Assembly: GCA_937983015.1 (NCBI GenBank)
Contig: CALKAK010000002.1
Coordinates: forward strand, 1-11,121
From: an uncultured Bacillaceae bacterium
GTDB taxonomy: Bacteria > Bacillota > Bacilli > Bacillales > Caldibacillaceae
Length of the DNA stretch: 11,121 nucleotides
Reading direction: 5' to 3'
Shown one piece after another: positions 1 through 7,333 of this stretch (within the stretch, counting starts at the first letter, position 1; every line of letters begins with the position of its first letter). The notes beneath the pieces were generated by a model that ran no database searches, had not been told where the DNA came from, and was given only the letters and a program-made list of their open reading frames with translations. The position numbers and the translations under genes were made by a program.

Positions 1-423
1 ATTATATATGCGATTATCTTCTTTATATTGGGCTTTTTCCTCTATGCGACCATGGCCGCACTGTTTGGTTCGCTGGCAAGTCGTACGGAGGATGTCCCCC
101 AGTTGATCGCGCCCATGAGCTGGTTAGTGGTACTCGGGTTCCTGTTCGCCACATTTGGCTCGATCTTTTCACCTGATGCGACTTTCCTTGCGATTGTGTC
201 CTATATACCTTTTTTCACGCCAATGGTCATGTTCATGCGTGTCGGGATTTTAGACTTGCCGTTCTGGGAACCACTACTGGGAATCACCCTGATGATCATC
301 AGTATCGTTATTCTCGGTATTTTCGCAGCGAGAGTGTATAAAGGCGGCGTCCTTATGTATGGGAATACCAGCTCTTTAAAAGACATTAAAACAGCTTTAC
401 AATTAGGAAAACGAAATAGTTAA
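1..423 (+). CDS. yhaP: YhaP-like ABC transporter permease (ABC-2 / NatB type), 3' end only
   Basis: The reading frame is open from the first base of the window, so this is the C-terminal 140 codons of a longer protein; its start lies outside. The sequence is an integral membrane domain. A hydrophobic helix lies at the left edge, then a short charged loop (SRTEDVPQ), a second long hydrophobic stretch, an FTPMVMFMRV segment and a last helix before a basic tail. This layout is typical of the C-terminal half of ABC-2 permeases such as NatB and YhaP, which with a separate ATPase (YhaQ in B. subtilis) form an exporter, proposed to move sodium ions. The family call rests on this pattern and on its position just upstream of yhaO. 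The gene ends at a strong terminator, so it is not cotranscribed with yhaO. The specific substrate cannot be read from the sequence. Confidence 0.8.
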   Translation: MIYAIIFFILGFFLYATMAALFGSLASRTEDVPQLIAPMSWLVVLGFLFATFGSIFSPDATFLAIVSYIPFFTPMVMFMRVGILDLPFWEPLLGITLMIISIVILGIFAARVYKGGVLMYGNTSSLKDIKTALQLGKRNS

Positions 424-432
424 GAGAAATAG

Positions 433-472
433 GCAGGTGGAGGAAAGATCCTCCCCCTGCTTTTTGGTTTTT
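433..472 (+). terminator. Rho-independent terminator of yhaP
   Basis: Bases 433-444 pair with 449-460 in a 12-bp GC-rich stem with one T/C mismatch and an AAGA loop. A T5-GG-T5 run follows directly. It sits 10 bases after the yhaP stop and separates it from the yhaO transcript. Confidence 0.9.
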
Positions 473-585
473 CCTAAGTTTAGGATTTAATGGGATGATC
501 CTTGCAGGGGCGAAGATCCTGATCGGGAAAATTTTGTAATGATTTTTCGAAGCATAAATGAGAACATGCATTCGGTATGGAAAGA

Positions 586-594
586 TGGTAAAAT
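586..594 (+). promoter_or_regulatory. Possible extended -10 promoter element for yhaO-yhaN
   Basis: TGGTAAAAT at 586-594 fits an extended -10 (TGn + TAAAAT). No good -35 hexamer is found 16-18 bases upstream. A start near base 601 would leave a leader of under 30 nt before yhaO. The placement between the yhaP terminator and yhaO supports it; the weak -35 limits confidence. Confidence 0.35.
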
Positions 595-627
595 GGATGG
601 AAGAATGGAAAAAGCGAGTGAGCGTGC

Positions 628-1857
628 ATGAAACAAATACGTTTCATTCATTGTGCCGATCTTCATCTCGGTACTCCCTTCGTTGGCATACGACATTTAC
701 CACAACGAATTTATGAAGAAATTCGTTCCGCCACAGAACGTTCTTTCACAAAAATCGTCGACCTGGCCATTGAAAAACGGGTCGATTTTATGATCATCGC
801 GGGCGATCTTTATGATGGCGAAGACCGAAATATTCGTGCGCAGCTTTTTTTCCGGCGGCAGATGGAACGGCTGGGGAAAGAACAAATACCGGTTTTTGTC
901 GTGCACGGCAATCATGATCACCTGGGAGGGAACTGGACGAAACTGAAATGGCCGGACAATGTGCATATTTTTCCGGAGCAGGTTACAAAAAAACGGTATA
1001 TCACATCAAAAGGAGTTGTCTGCCATCTATACGGTTTCAGCTATCCGAAAGCCCATGTCGGGGAAAAGATGATCGGTCATTATCAAAAAGAACAAGGGGC
1101 CGATTTTCACATCGGGATTTTACATGGACATGATTCAAATGATGTTCTCCACGATCCGTATGCCCCTTTCACAATACAGGAGCTGAAGGAAAAAGAGTTC
1201 GATTATTGGGCGCTCGGTCATATTCATCGCCGGCAAATCCTCGCAAAAGAACCATTGATCGCCTATCCTGGTAATATACAAGGGCGGAATAAGAAAGAAA
1301 CGGGGGATAAGGGTTGTTATTTTGTGACCTTAACTGAAACGGGAACAGAAGCGGAATTCATCGCTACTGCACCGGTCATTTGGGAGCAGGTTGAACTCAA
1401 AAATCCTGTTAAAAGTTTTGATGATCTGTACGAAGAATGCCTCGCCATAAAAGAGCGAATGAAACAAAGAGGGAAACATACCTTGCTTGAAATTACAGCG
1501 AACCGGGAGTTTCTTCATCCGGATGTGGAACCGTGGTTTCATTCGGAAGAGCTTTTAGAAATTTTGCAAGAAGGTGAGGAAGCAGAACCGGTATTTGCCT
1601 GGATTTATTCCTTCGGTATCGTGGAAACCTTCCAGGCAGCAGCGGTAGCAAACGATCATTTTTTCCAGGAAATGGAGAAAGTTTTTTCAGAATTACAAGG
1701 TTTGAGCGAGCCGCTGGCGCCCCTTTATACTCATCCGCGAGCAAGAAAGTTCTTAGACACGTTAACGAAACGAGAAGAGTTGGAAATTATGGATCGGGCC
1801 AGACAACTTCTCTATTGGTATTTACAGGGGCAGGAGGGGGATGACCGTGTACATTAA
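628..1857 (+). CDS. yhaO: YhaO, Mre11/SbcD-like metallophosphoesterase (DNA repair exonuclease family)
   Basis: This 409-residue protein has the calcineurin-like phosphoesterase motifs of the Mre11/SbcD nuclease family in order. They are D11-L-H13, G59-D60, the G94-N-H-D97 box, the H166-G-H168 region and G197-H-I-H200. These residues bind two metal ions (usually manganese) and should make an active phosphodiesterase. The C-terminal part after about residue 260 is the less conserved capping region expected for YhaO. Length is as in B. subtilis YhaO (about 408). ATG 628 is the only sensible start, although its ribosome site (GAGTGAG) is weak. The gene overlaps the downstream ATPase gene yhaN, as nuclease and ATPase partners commonly do in sbcDC-type operons. 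It probably acts on DNA ends together with YhaN. The true substrate is not known from sequence, and RNA cannot be excluded. Confidence 0.93.
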   Translation: MKQIRFIHCADLHLGTPFVGIRHLPQRIYEEIRSATERSFTKIVDLAIEKRVDFMIIAGDLYDGEDRNIRAQLFFRRQMERLGKEQIPVFVVHGNHDHLGGNWTKLKWPDNVHIFPEQVTKKRYITSKGVVCHLYGFSYPKAHVGEKMIGHYQKEQGADFHIGILHGHDSNDVLHDPYAPFTIQELKEKEFDYWALGHIHRRQILAKEPLIAYPGNIQGRNKKETGDKGCYFVTLTETGTEAEFIATAPVIWEQVELKNPVKSFDDLYEECLAIKERMKQRGKHTLLEITANREFLHPDVEPWFHSEELLEILQEGEEAEPVFAWIYSFGIVETFQAAAVANDHFFQEMEKVFSELQGLSEPLAPLYTHPRARKFLDTLTKREELEIMDRARQLLYWYLQGQEGDDRVH

Positions 1858-4798
1858 AGATATTCATATATACGGCTACGGGAAATTTGAAAATTTTCGT
1901 ATCACTGATATCGGACCGCTAAAGGTTATCTATGGCATGAACGAAGCGGGGAAAACGACGATCATGTCATTCATCCATAGTATTTTATTCGGATTTCCCA
2001 CCCGTCAACAAAATGAATTGCGTTATGAACCGAAGAATCATGCCAAATACGGGGGCCAGATTGTCTTATTTGATGAAGAATACGGCGATGTGACGATCGA
2101 ACGGGTGAAAGGTAAAGCAAGTGGCGATGTAACGGTCACCCTCGCTGATGGCAGGCGCGGAGGAGAGGAATTATTAACGGAACTTTTACGGGGAATGGAT
2201 AAAGCCACGTATCAAGCGATTTACTCCTTTAATATCCATAGTCTCCAAGAAGTCCATAAATTGAAAGGGGAAGACCTGAACCGGTATTTATTTTCCGCAA
2301 GTGCCGTTGGCTCCGATCGCTTGCTGGAAGCAGAGAACTTGCTAAAAAAAGAACAGGATCAATTGTTTCGTCCTTATGGTAAAAAACCGGAACTGAACCG
2401 CCAACTTGAAAAGTTACAAGAAATCGATAGGCGATTAACCGCGGCGAGACAGAATAACGATCGTTACACAGAATTAATCCGAGAACAGGAGAGAATCGAG
2501 CGCGCAATAAATCAGTTACGAAAAGAAGTGGAACAAATCAACCACGACATACAAGCAAAAAGCGACTGGAATCGTGCCTATCCGTATATCAAAGAAAAGC
2601 GAGAACTGGAAAACGAGTTAAGCACGATCGGTAATCCCCCCTTTCCTCGCGATGGACTCAGACGGTTGGAACAGTTCGAAAATGAGCTGGTCGCAGTAAA
2701 GGAAAGACTGGCCCGGCGCGAAGAGGAAGCCGCCCGATTACAGGAAGAGATGGCCGCGATAAAAGTACGGGAAGAGATTTTGAAGCAGGAAGAAGCGATA
2801 ACGACGATCGTTGAAGGTCTTCCGGCATACCGTCAAGAAGAAGAACAACGGCGGCAAATCGAATCCCGTTTAGCCGGAGTGCGCGAAGATCTAGACCGGT
2901 TTTATGATTATCTTGGTTTCCGTTTACCAGAAGAAAAGATCCTGTCGTTAAATCTAGGTCTTGCGGTGAAGAATCGCATTCTCCATTTAGAACGGGAGCG
3001 GGACCATTTATTGCGGCAAAAAGAGGAACTGGAAAAAACGGAACGGGATCTGCAAACGAGGCTGGAGCATGTGGAAAAGTTTTTACGAGAATTGCAAACT
3101 AGGAGAATCAAAGATGAAGAAAGGCGTGAACTGGAAAACGCTATTGCATCCAGCAAAGAGCTGGAACGATTAGAGCTGGAACGTCAGTGGGTTGATGCGC
3201 GCTGGAACGAGATAAAGAAAAAGTCTGCCCGGAAAGCCAGGCCCCTATTTCCCATGGTCGCGTACATTTTATTATTCCTTGGTGCGATTTTCTATCTCGT
3301 TTTCGCCAAAGCTTATGAACTGTTCGTTCCGATCTTGCTTTTCTTTCCCTTGATGATTTTATTCTTTTTTATGTTCCAGCGGAAAAATCAACATCTCAAT
3401 AAAGAAATGGAAGCAGATTTAGCCAGGCGGCGTGATGAGATTGCGAAACAATTGGAACGGATGCAAGGTCTAAAAGAAAAAGTAGATATGGCCAGGGAAA
3501 AACTTGAGGCAGACCGGGAACTTGCGCAAAGAATAGAAATTGAACAGATTCAACTTCGGCAACTAGAAGAACAATTTAATGTTGTCATTCAAAATTTTTC
3601 CCGCTGGGAGAGGGATTACAAAAATGTGGAAGAGCAGATTCTCGCCCTTGGCGAAACCCTTGCATTACCGAACCAACTTGCTAAAAATCACTTATTAGCA
3701 AGTTATGAATTACTCGTTGCGATTAAAGATAAGATCATCGAGCTCGGGAAGCTCGTCAATCAGCTTAAAGAAGTCAACCACCGTCTAGCAAGTAGGGAAA
3801 AAGCATTTGATGAATTACATCTTCCATTAGATCTTGCGGGTACCAACTTCCCGGAAAAAGTTCATACTTTAAAAACCATACTTGCCGGAGAACAAAAAAA
3901 GCAGGAAAAATTACGTGCGAAACAGGAAAAATACCGGGAATTGATGGCGGAGATCACGGAATACCGTGAAGAACGGCAAATCATTGACGCGCAAATAGAA
4001 CAGTTACTGAAGGAAGCCGGGGTTAAAACGAAGGAAGAATTTTATAAACGGGCAGAAAAAGTCGAACGGCGCAAGGAAATATTGGAGCGGCTCCAGTTGC
4101 TCGAAGAACAGCTCGCGCGAATTCCTTATCGGCCTCCTGCGGATGAACGACTGGAGCCGGTGGATGAGTCCATTTTTTACGAGCTGGAGCGGGAAAAAGA
4201 AAAACGGACAAAAGAAATTGAAAAACTAGAACGAATGCGCGCAAGCATCATTCATGAGATTCAGCAAATTGAAGAGGGCGGCACGTATACGGATCTTTTA
4301 CATGAGTACTACCAGGAAAAACATCACTTCAATGAACTGGCTAAAGAATGGGCCGTTTATCGTTTGAGTGCCTATATTCTGGCGAAAACTACGGCAACTT
4401 ATAAAGAGGAACGGTTACCGGAACTGCTTAAAAGGGCGGAGTCTCTATTTCAGTCGATCACCGGCGGGGAGTACCGGAACATTCACCTCGATCCGGAACA
4501 GGATGTGTTTTATGTCCGACGAAAAGATGGAATGATGTTTGCGCCGCAAGAATTGAGCCAGGCTACACAGGAACAATTATATATCAGCATCCGTCTTGCT
4601 CTAGTTCTCGTGATGAATGAACGAATTCAGCTGCCCATTTTGATCGATGATGGCTTCGTCAATTTTGATGAAGAACGGCTGGATCAAATGATCCGTGTGC
4701 TTAAAAATGCCGAGCAACAGGTCATTTTATTCACCTGTCACAAGAGGATCGTAGAAAAATTCCCTGAGGAGACGATACTTCGCTTACCGGAGACGTAA
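1847..4798 (+). CDS. yhaN: YhaN, Rad50/SbcC-like coiled-coil ATPase with a central membrane hairpin
   Basis: This is an SMC/Rad50-type protein of about 983 residues. The N-terminal Walker A is GMNEAGKTT (residues 30-38, K36). Two long charged coiled-coil arms run about 170-455 and 525-850. The C-terminal half-ATPase has a signature motif LSQATQEQ (903-910), Walker B LPILIDD (929-935) and a histidine switch TCH (963-965). Between the arms, residues about 468-490 and 493-515 are two strongly hydrophobic helices with a short turn, predicted to anchor the coil tip in the membrane. The only cysteine is C964, so there is no CxxC zinc hook. I prefer GTG 1847 to ATG 1841. AGGAGG at 1832-1837 lies 9 bases from GTG but only 3 from ATG, and a start there lines up with family members beginning M-x6-IYG. 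It overlaps yhaO by 11 bases (17 with ATG), implying coupled translation and a YhaO-YhaN complex. Confidence 0.9.
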   Translation: MYIKDIHIYGYGKFENFRITDIGPLKVIYGMNEAGKTTIMSFIHSILFGFPTRQQNELRYEPKNHAKYGGQIVLFDEEYGDVTIERVKGKASGDVTVTLADGRRGGEELLTELLRGMDKATYQAIYSFNIHSLQEVHKLKGEDLNRYLFSASAVGSDRLLEAENLLKKEQDQLFRPYGKKPELNRQLEKLQEIDRRLTAARQNNDRYTELIREQERIERAINQLRKEVEQINHDIQAKSDWNRAYPYIKEKRELENELSTIGNPPFPRDGLRRLEQFENELVAVKERLARREEEAARLQEEMAAIKVREEILKQEEAITTIVEGLPAYRQEEEQRRQIESRLAGVREDLDRFYDYLGFRLPEEKILSLNLGLAVKNRILHLERERDHLLRQKEELEKTERDLQTRLEHVEKFLRELQTRRIKDEERRELENAIASSKELERLELERQWVDARWNEIKKKSARKARPLFPMVAYILLFLGAIFYLVFAKAYELFVPILLFFPLMILFFFMFQRKNQHLNKEMEADLARRRDEIAKQLERMQGLKEKVDMAREKLEADRELAQRIEIEQIQLRQLEEQFNVVIQNFSRWERDYKNVEEQILALGETLALPNQLAKNHLLASYELLVAIKDKIIELGKLVNQLKEVNHRLASREKAFDELHLPLDLAGTNFPEKVHTLKTILAGEQKKQEKLRAKQEKYRELMAEITEYREERQIIDAQIEQLLKEAGVKTKEEFYKRAEKVERRKEILERLQLLEEQLARIPYRPPADERLEPVDESIFYELEREKEKRTKEIEKLERMRASIIHEIQQIEEGGTYTDLLHEYYQEKHHFNELAKEWAVYRLSAYILAKTTATYKEERLPELLKRAESLFQSITGGEYRNIHLDPEQDVFYVRRKDGMMFAPQELSQATQEQLYISIRLALVLVMNERIQLPILIDDGFVNFDEERLDQMIRVLKNAEQQVILFTCHKRIVEKFPEETILRLPET

Positions 4799-4831
4799 CA
4801 TTCCCTCGTTGCGGTAAATATGCCCGCGATA

Positions 4832-4840
4832 TGGTATACT
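4832..4840 (+). promoter_or_regulatory. Extended -10 promoter for yhaM
   Basis: TGGTATACT at 4832-4840 is a near-ideal extended -10. A TTGCGG at 4809-4814 lies 20 bases upstream, too far for a standard -35, so this would be an extended -10 type sigma-A promoter. It sits in the 90-base gap between yhaN and yhaM, and no terminator was found there, so yhaM may be read both from here and by read-through from yhaON. Confidence 0.6.
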
Positions 4841-4888
4841 TTTTACATGTTTATGCACTTGGGGAGTTAATGAACGGGAGGTTACATG

Positions 4889-5827
4889 ATGAAAAACGGC
4901 ATTCGCTCCTATGCCGTGGGCGATCAGGTAGAACAATTTCTTTTGATAAAAAGTAGTACAAAAGGAGTCGCAAGTAACGGAAAACCGTTTTTATCTTTGG
5001 TTTTACAAGATAAAACCGGTGAAATCGAGGCCAAATTGTGGGATGTCAGCCCGGAACAGGAAAAAATCTATACGGCACCGACGATCATCAAAGTGCTCGG
5101 AGATATTCAAAACTACCGCGGCAAATTACAATTACGGATCAAACGCATCCGTCCCGCCAATTCTCAGGATAATGTTCAGATCGAAGATTTTTTAGAGAAG
5201 GCTCCGGTTCCTGTTGAAAAAATGCAGGAGATCGTTACGGAATATATTTATGCCATAAATAATCCGAAGCTACAGCGGATTACCCGCTATTTACTGAAAA
5301 AATATGAAAAGCAATTTTTCATGTATCCGGCGGCGACAACCAACCATCACGAATTCGTGTCCGGGCTTGCCTATCACGTCGTCTCGATGTTAAGACTGGC
5401 GGAAAAAATTTGTGAATTATATCCTAGCTTGAATAAGGATTTACTTTATGCGGGCATCATTTTACATGATCTCGGCAAAGTCCATGAATTGTCGGGACCG
5501 GTGGCGACCAGTTACACGGTGGAAGGAACTTTGCTCGGCCATATCACGATGATGGTGGATGAAATTGGCAAAGCCGCCCAGGAACTCGGGATCGATGGCG
5601 AAGAGATTACACTCCTTAAACATATCGTCTTGAGTCATCACGGGAAAGCTGAATGGGGCTCTCCGAAACCGCCGCTCGTTATGGAAGCTGAAGTGCTGCA
5701 CTATATTGATAATCTTGATGCGAAAATCAATATGATGGAGCGTGCGCTGGAAAATACGAAACCGGGACAGTTCACCGAACGGATCTTTGCCCTGGATAAT
5801 CGCTCTTTATACAAGCCTACGATTTAG
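4889..5827 (+). CDS. yhaM: YhaM, 3'-5' exoribonuclease (OB-fold + HD domain)
   Basis: This is a 312-residue cytoplasmic enzyme. Residues about 12-90 form the OB-fold nucleic-acid-binding domain, with the family-typical KSSTKGVASNGKPFLSL and GEIEAKLWD stretches. The rest is an HD-type metal phosphohydrolase domain. Its likely metal ligands, numbered from ATG 4889, are H163 in AYHVV, H193-D194 in ILHDLGK, H218, H250-H251 and D274. B. subtilis YhaM (314 residues) is a manganese-dependent exonuclease that removes short 3' tails from RNA and also cuts single-stranded DNA. The match over the recalled sequence is close throughout. Two adjacent ATGs occur at 4886 and 4889. GGAGG at 4877-4881 is 7 bases from the second and 4 from the first, and the second start aligns with the B. 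subtilis N-terminus. The gene follows yhaON and has its own promoter. Confidence 0.95.
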   Translation: MKNGIRSYAVGDQVEQFLLIKSSTKGVASNGKPFLSLVLQDKTGEIEAKLWDVSPEQEKIYTAPTIIKVLGDIQNYRGKLQLRIKRIRPANSQDNVQIEDFLEKAPVPVEKMQEIVTEYIYAINNPKLQRITRYLLKKYEKQFFMYPAATTNHHEFVSGLAYHVVSMLRLAEKICELYPSLNKDLLYAGIILHDLGKVHELSGPVATSYTVEGTLLGHITMMVDEIGKAAQELGIDGEEITLLKHIVLSHHGKAEWGSPKPPLVMEAEVLHYIDNLDAKINMMERALENTKPGQFTERIFALDNRSLYKPTI

Positions 5828-6219
5828 ATGATTCATCGGCAAAATCAAGGACCCTCGCAAGGTTAGCGGGACCTGGTAAAGGGTAGGTTTTAAAAATGGG
5901 GCCCTTTCGACCTAAAAGTCGTGGATATCCATCGATACATCTTTTCAATTTGTAAGCCGGTACATATCGAATCGCAAGAGAACGAGTTTAAGCATTCCAT
6001 TAAAGATCATCTCGTTTTTGGGATGATTTTTTTTACATTACAAAAGGAGTAGTTTAACCTTCAAGCGGTGTGAACGTTTTAGGATCATGGCAAACGGCGA
6101 GATGTCCTTTCTTCTTGGAAGGAATATCTCCTAGCCCCGAGGTTCTTGTTTACGCCATAAAACCGTTACGAAAGGACAACGGGTATGGATACGACAACCA
6201 GATGGTAGAGCGATAGGTG
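5828..6219. other. 390-base interval without a confident gene; contains a terminator
   Basis: No convincing coding signal is seen on either strand. Visible items are short GC-rich complementary segments around 5850-5915 and a hairpin of CGAC/GTCG near 5908-5921. There is also a 10-bp palindrome TGGATATCCA at 5922-5931 and the terminator at 6006-6034. An orphan ribosome-site-like AAAAGGAG at 6041-6048 has no start codon at usable distance. From 6058 one plus-strand frame stays open until a TAG at 6214-6216, directly followed by the GTGATG of the next ORF. The interval could be a long 3' untranslated region of yhaM, a small RNA, or the remains of a lost gene. Confidence 0.5.
6006..6034 (+). terminator. 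Rho-independent terminator downstream of yhaM
   Basis: Bases 6006-6013 pair with 6020-6027 (8 bp, one G-T pair) around a GTTTTT loop, followed by a run of T to 6034. It lies about 180 bases after the yhaM stop. An upstream segment, AACGAG at 5981-5986 (extendable with wobble pairs back to 5978), can pair with CTCGTT at 6011-6016. That would break the terminator stem, so an attenuator-like switch is possible but unproven. Confidence 0.75.
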
Positions 6220-6477
6220 ATGAAACATCCCCTTTTAGGACGATCCGTCCTTTTTCCCGTTCTGATTCGGGAACGGGAATGGCCAAAAGAAAATGTCCAG
6301 TTAGAAACGGTGTCGGTAAAGATCTTCACTGAAAAGCGCAAGAACGTTTTGGAACTCGCACCAATGCTTTGTTTACTGCGCATCGACTACATCCTCTCTC
6401 TCGCCGAAAACGTAGCAGGTTTTGTCGTCACACCCTCGGGAACGTTCTTACAACTGGATGTCACCCTGAACGAATAA
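6220..6477 (+). CDS. Unrecognised small protein, doubtful gene
   Basis: The ORF would give 85 residues from ATG 6220 (86 from GTG 6217). I do not recognise the protein. It has a basic and hydrophobic N-terminus (KHPLLGRSVLFPVLI), a charged middle (EREWPKENVQ, FTEKRKN) and a hydrophobic C-terminal part (MLCLLRIDYILSL, VAGFVVTPSG). There is no signal peptide, clear membrane helix or catalytic motif. For the gene: it is on the same strand as its neighbours, ends 61 bases before yhaL, and uses codons that do not look foreign. Against it: the ribosome site is poor, an AGGTG touching the ATG. The same frame is open upstream to 6058 except for one TAG at 6214-6216, so it could be the tail of a broken longer gene. 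No B. subtilis counterpart comes to mind at this position. Confidence 0.35.
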   Translation: MKHPLLGRSVLFPVLIREREWPKENVQLETVSVKIFTEKRKNVLELAPMLCLLRIDYILSLAENVAGFVVTPSGTFLQLDVTLNE

Positions 6478-6538
6478 GTAGGACAGACTATGAATAGATT
6501 GGTAGTAAACAAGCGATGGCAAAAGAGGGGGAGAAACG

Positions 6539-6721
6539 ATGGTTCCATGGTGGGTATATCTCATCGTTGCAGGAATCGTCTTCAGTGCCTACATGACGAT
6601 TCGTACGAGTCGGGAAGAATCGGCCCATGATGAAGAAGAAATTGCGAAATTCGGGACTGCCTTCCGAACTCGTTTAGCCGACCAACCGGAAAAGAGTAAA
6701 CAAAACCAATATTCAAATTAA
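6539..6721 (+). CDS. yhaL: YhaL-family small membrane protein (sporulation-associated)
   Basis: This 60-residue protein has one N-terminal membrane helix (residues about 2-20, starting VPWWVYLIVAGIVFSAYM). A charged cytoplasmic-type tail (RTSREESAHDEEEIAKFG) and a polar C-terminus follow. The PWWVYL..AGI.FSAY start and the acidic segment after it match what I recall of B. subtilis YhaL, a roughly 70-residue protein annotated as sporulation-related. Its position after yhaM agrees. The start is set by a strong purine-rich ribosome site, GAGGGGGAG at 6525-6533, five bases before ATG. No promoter stands out, so it may depend on transcription from upstream. A terminator follows closely. The molecular function is not known to me. 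The family call is based on the pattern and context. Confidence 0.8.
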   Translation: MVPWWVYLIVAGIVFSAYMTIRTSREESAHDEEEIAKFGTAFRTRLADQPEKSKQNQYSN

Positions 6722-6742
6722 AGTATGCATAATACAGGCATG

Positions 6743-6769
6743 GCTCCTCGTTCACCGGGGAGCTTTTTT
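6743..6769 (+). terminator. Rho-independent terminator of yhaL
   Basis: GCTCCTCG (6743-6750) pairs with CGGGGAGC (6756-6763), 8 bp with one T-G pair and a TTCAC loop, followed by T6 at 6764-6769. It is placed 21 bases after the yhaL stop. Confidence 0.92.
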
Positions 6770-6904
6770 GCAATAATAGGAGATGCGAGCAACCACACCA
6801 TGAAAAAAGTCCCCAAGAAAAGTATTCTTAATCCCATCTTGTGCGTTTTTCGGAATTTTACTTAGAATATTTGTGCCAAGACATTTTTGTGTTCGCTTAA
6901 CCCG

Positions 6905-6933
6905 TTTTTTTCGGAGCCCGATTCCATTATAAT
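6905..6933 (+). promoter_or_regulatory. Promoter of yhaI
   Basis: A perfect TATAAT is at 6928-6933. The -35 slot 17 bases upstream is T-rich (TTTTTT, 6905-6910), matching consensus only at TT. Transcription would start near 6940, giving a leader of about 60 nt. The stretch from 6770 to 6904 shows no gene or clear structure. Confidence 0.6.
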
Positions 6934-7000
6934 GTACAGGATGAGGAAAATAACGTAAGCGCGTTTTCGAATAGAATTCATAGCAAAAGGAAGCGATGGC

Positions 7001-7333
7001 ATGGAAGAGTTAGAACGGAGGCTGGAACGGTTCAGATTTCACCAGCGGTTATTAGCTGAATCCCTCGGTGACATACATGCTTTTACGAAACTCGTCATCT
7101 TAAAGGATTTATCCGAAGAAGAGGTGCGCGGGTTTTTCCAGTTATGCGATGAACTGAACAAGGAAATGCAAGAACAAAAAGCGGAAGGGTTCGTCTACTT
7201 TCATCCGCTTCTTAAAAAATGGCGAGAAAATTTAAATCGAAAATTAGATCCAGAAGGCACGATTCACGCCTGTTTACTGCAGGGTATTTATCCGGAATTA
7301 ATGGTGGAATTGGCCAGGATCTATCACGATTAA
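7001..7333 (+). CDS. yhaI: YhaI, DUF1878 family protein of unknown function
   Basis: This is a 110-residue, highly charged and probably all-helical protein, without signal peptide or membrane segment. Segments such as CDELNKEMQEQKAEGFVYFHPLL, LNRKLDPEGTIHACLLQGIYPELM and the short C-terminus match the recalled B. subtilis YhaI (113 residues, DUF1878). Its location next to hpr is the same in B. subtilis. The ribosome site AAAGGAAG at 6986-6993 places AGGA nine bases before ATG 7001; an ATG at 6996 is in another frame. No function is established that I know of. Its stop codon TAA (7331-7333) overlaps the stop codon of the convergent hpr gene, so the two transcripts must overlap at their 3' ends. 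There is no terminator between them. Confidence 0.88.
   Translation: MEELERRLERFRFHQRLLAESLGDIHAFTKLVILKDLSEEEVRGFFQLCDELNKEMQEQKAEGFVYFHPLLKKWRENLNRKLDPEGTIHACLLQGIYPELMVELARIYHD

Noticed and set aside
5922..5931. Palindrome TGGATATCCA as an operator
   Set aside because: It is 10 bp, with no promoter overlapping it and no second copy in the window. Too little to assign a regulator.
6150..6383. Minus-strand ORF of 77 codons opposite the doubtful gene
   Set aside because: Arginine- and serine-rich composition typical of an antisense shadow, no ribosome site, and no neighbours on that strand.
6805..6870. Short ORF beginning MKKVPKKSILNPI, considered as a remnant of a prsA signal peptide
   Set aside because: There is no lipobox cysteine context, no ribosome site at proper distance, and it stops after 21 codons. 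Nothing downstream resembles PrsA.
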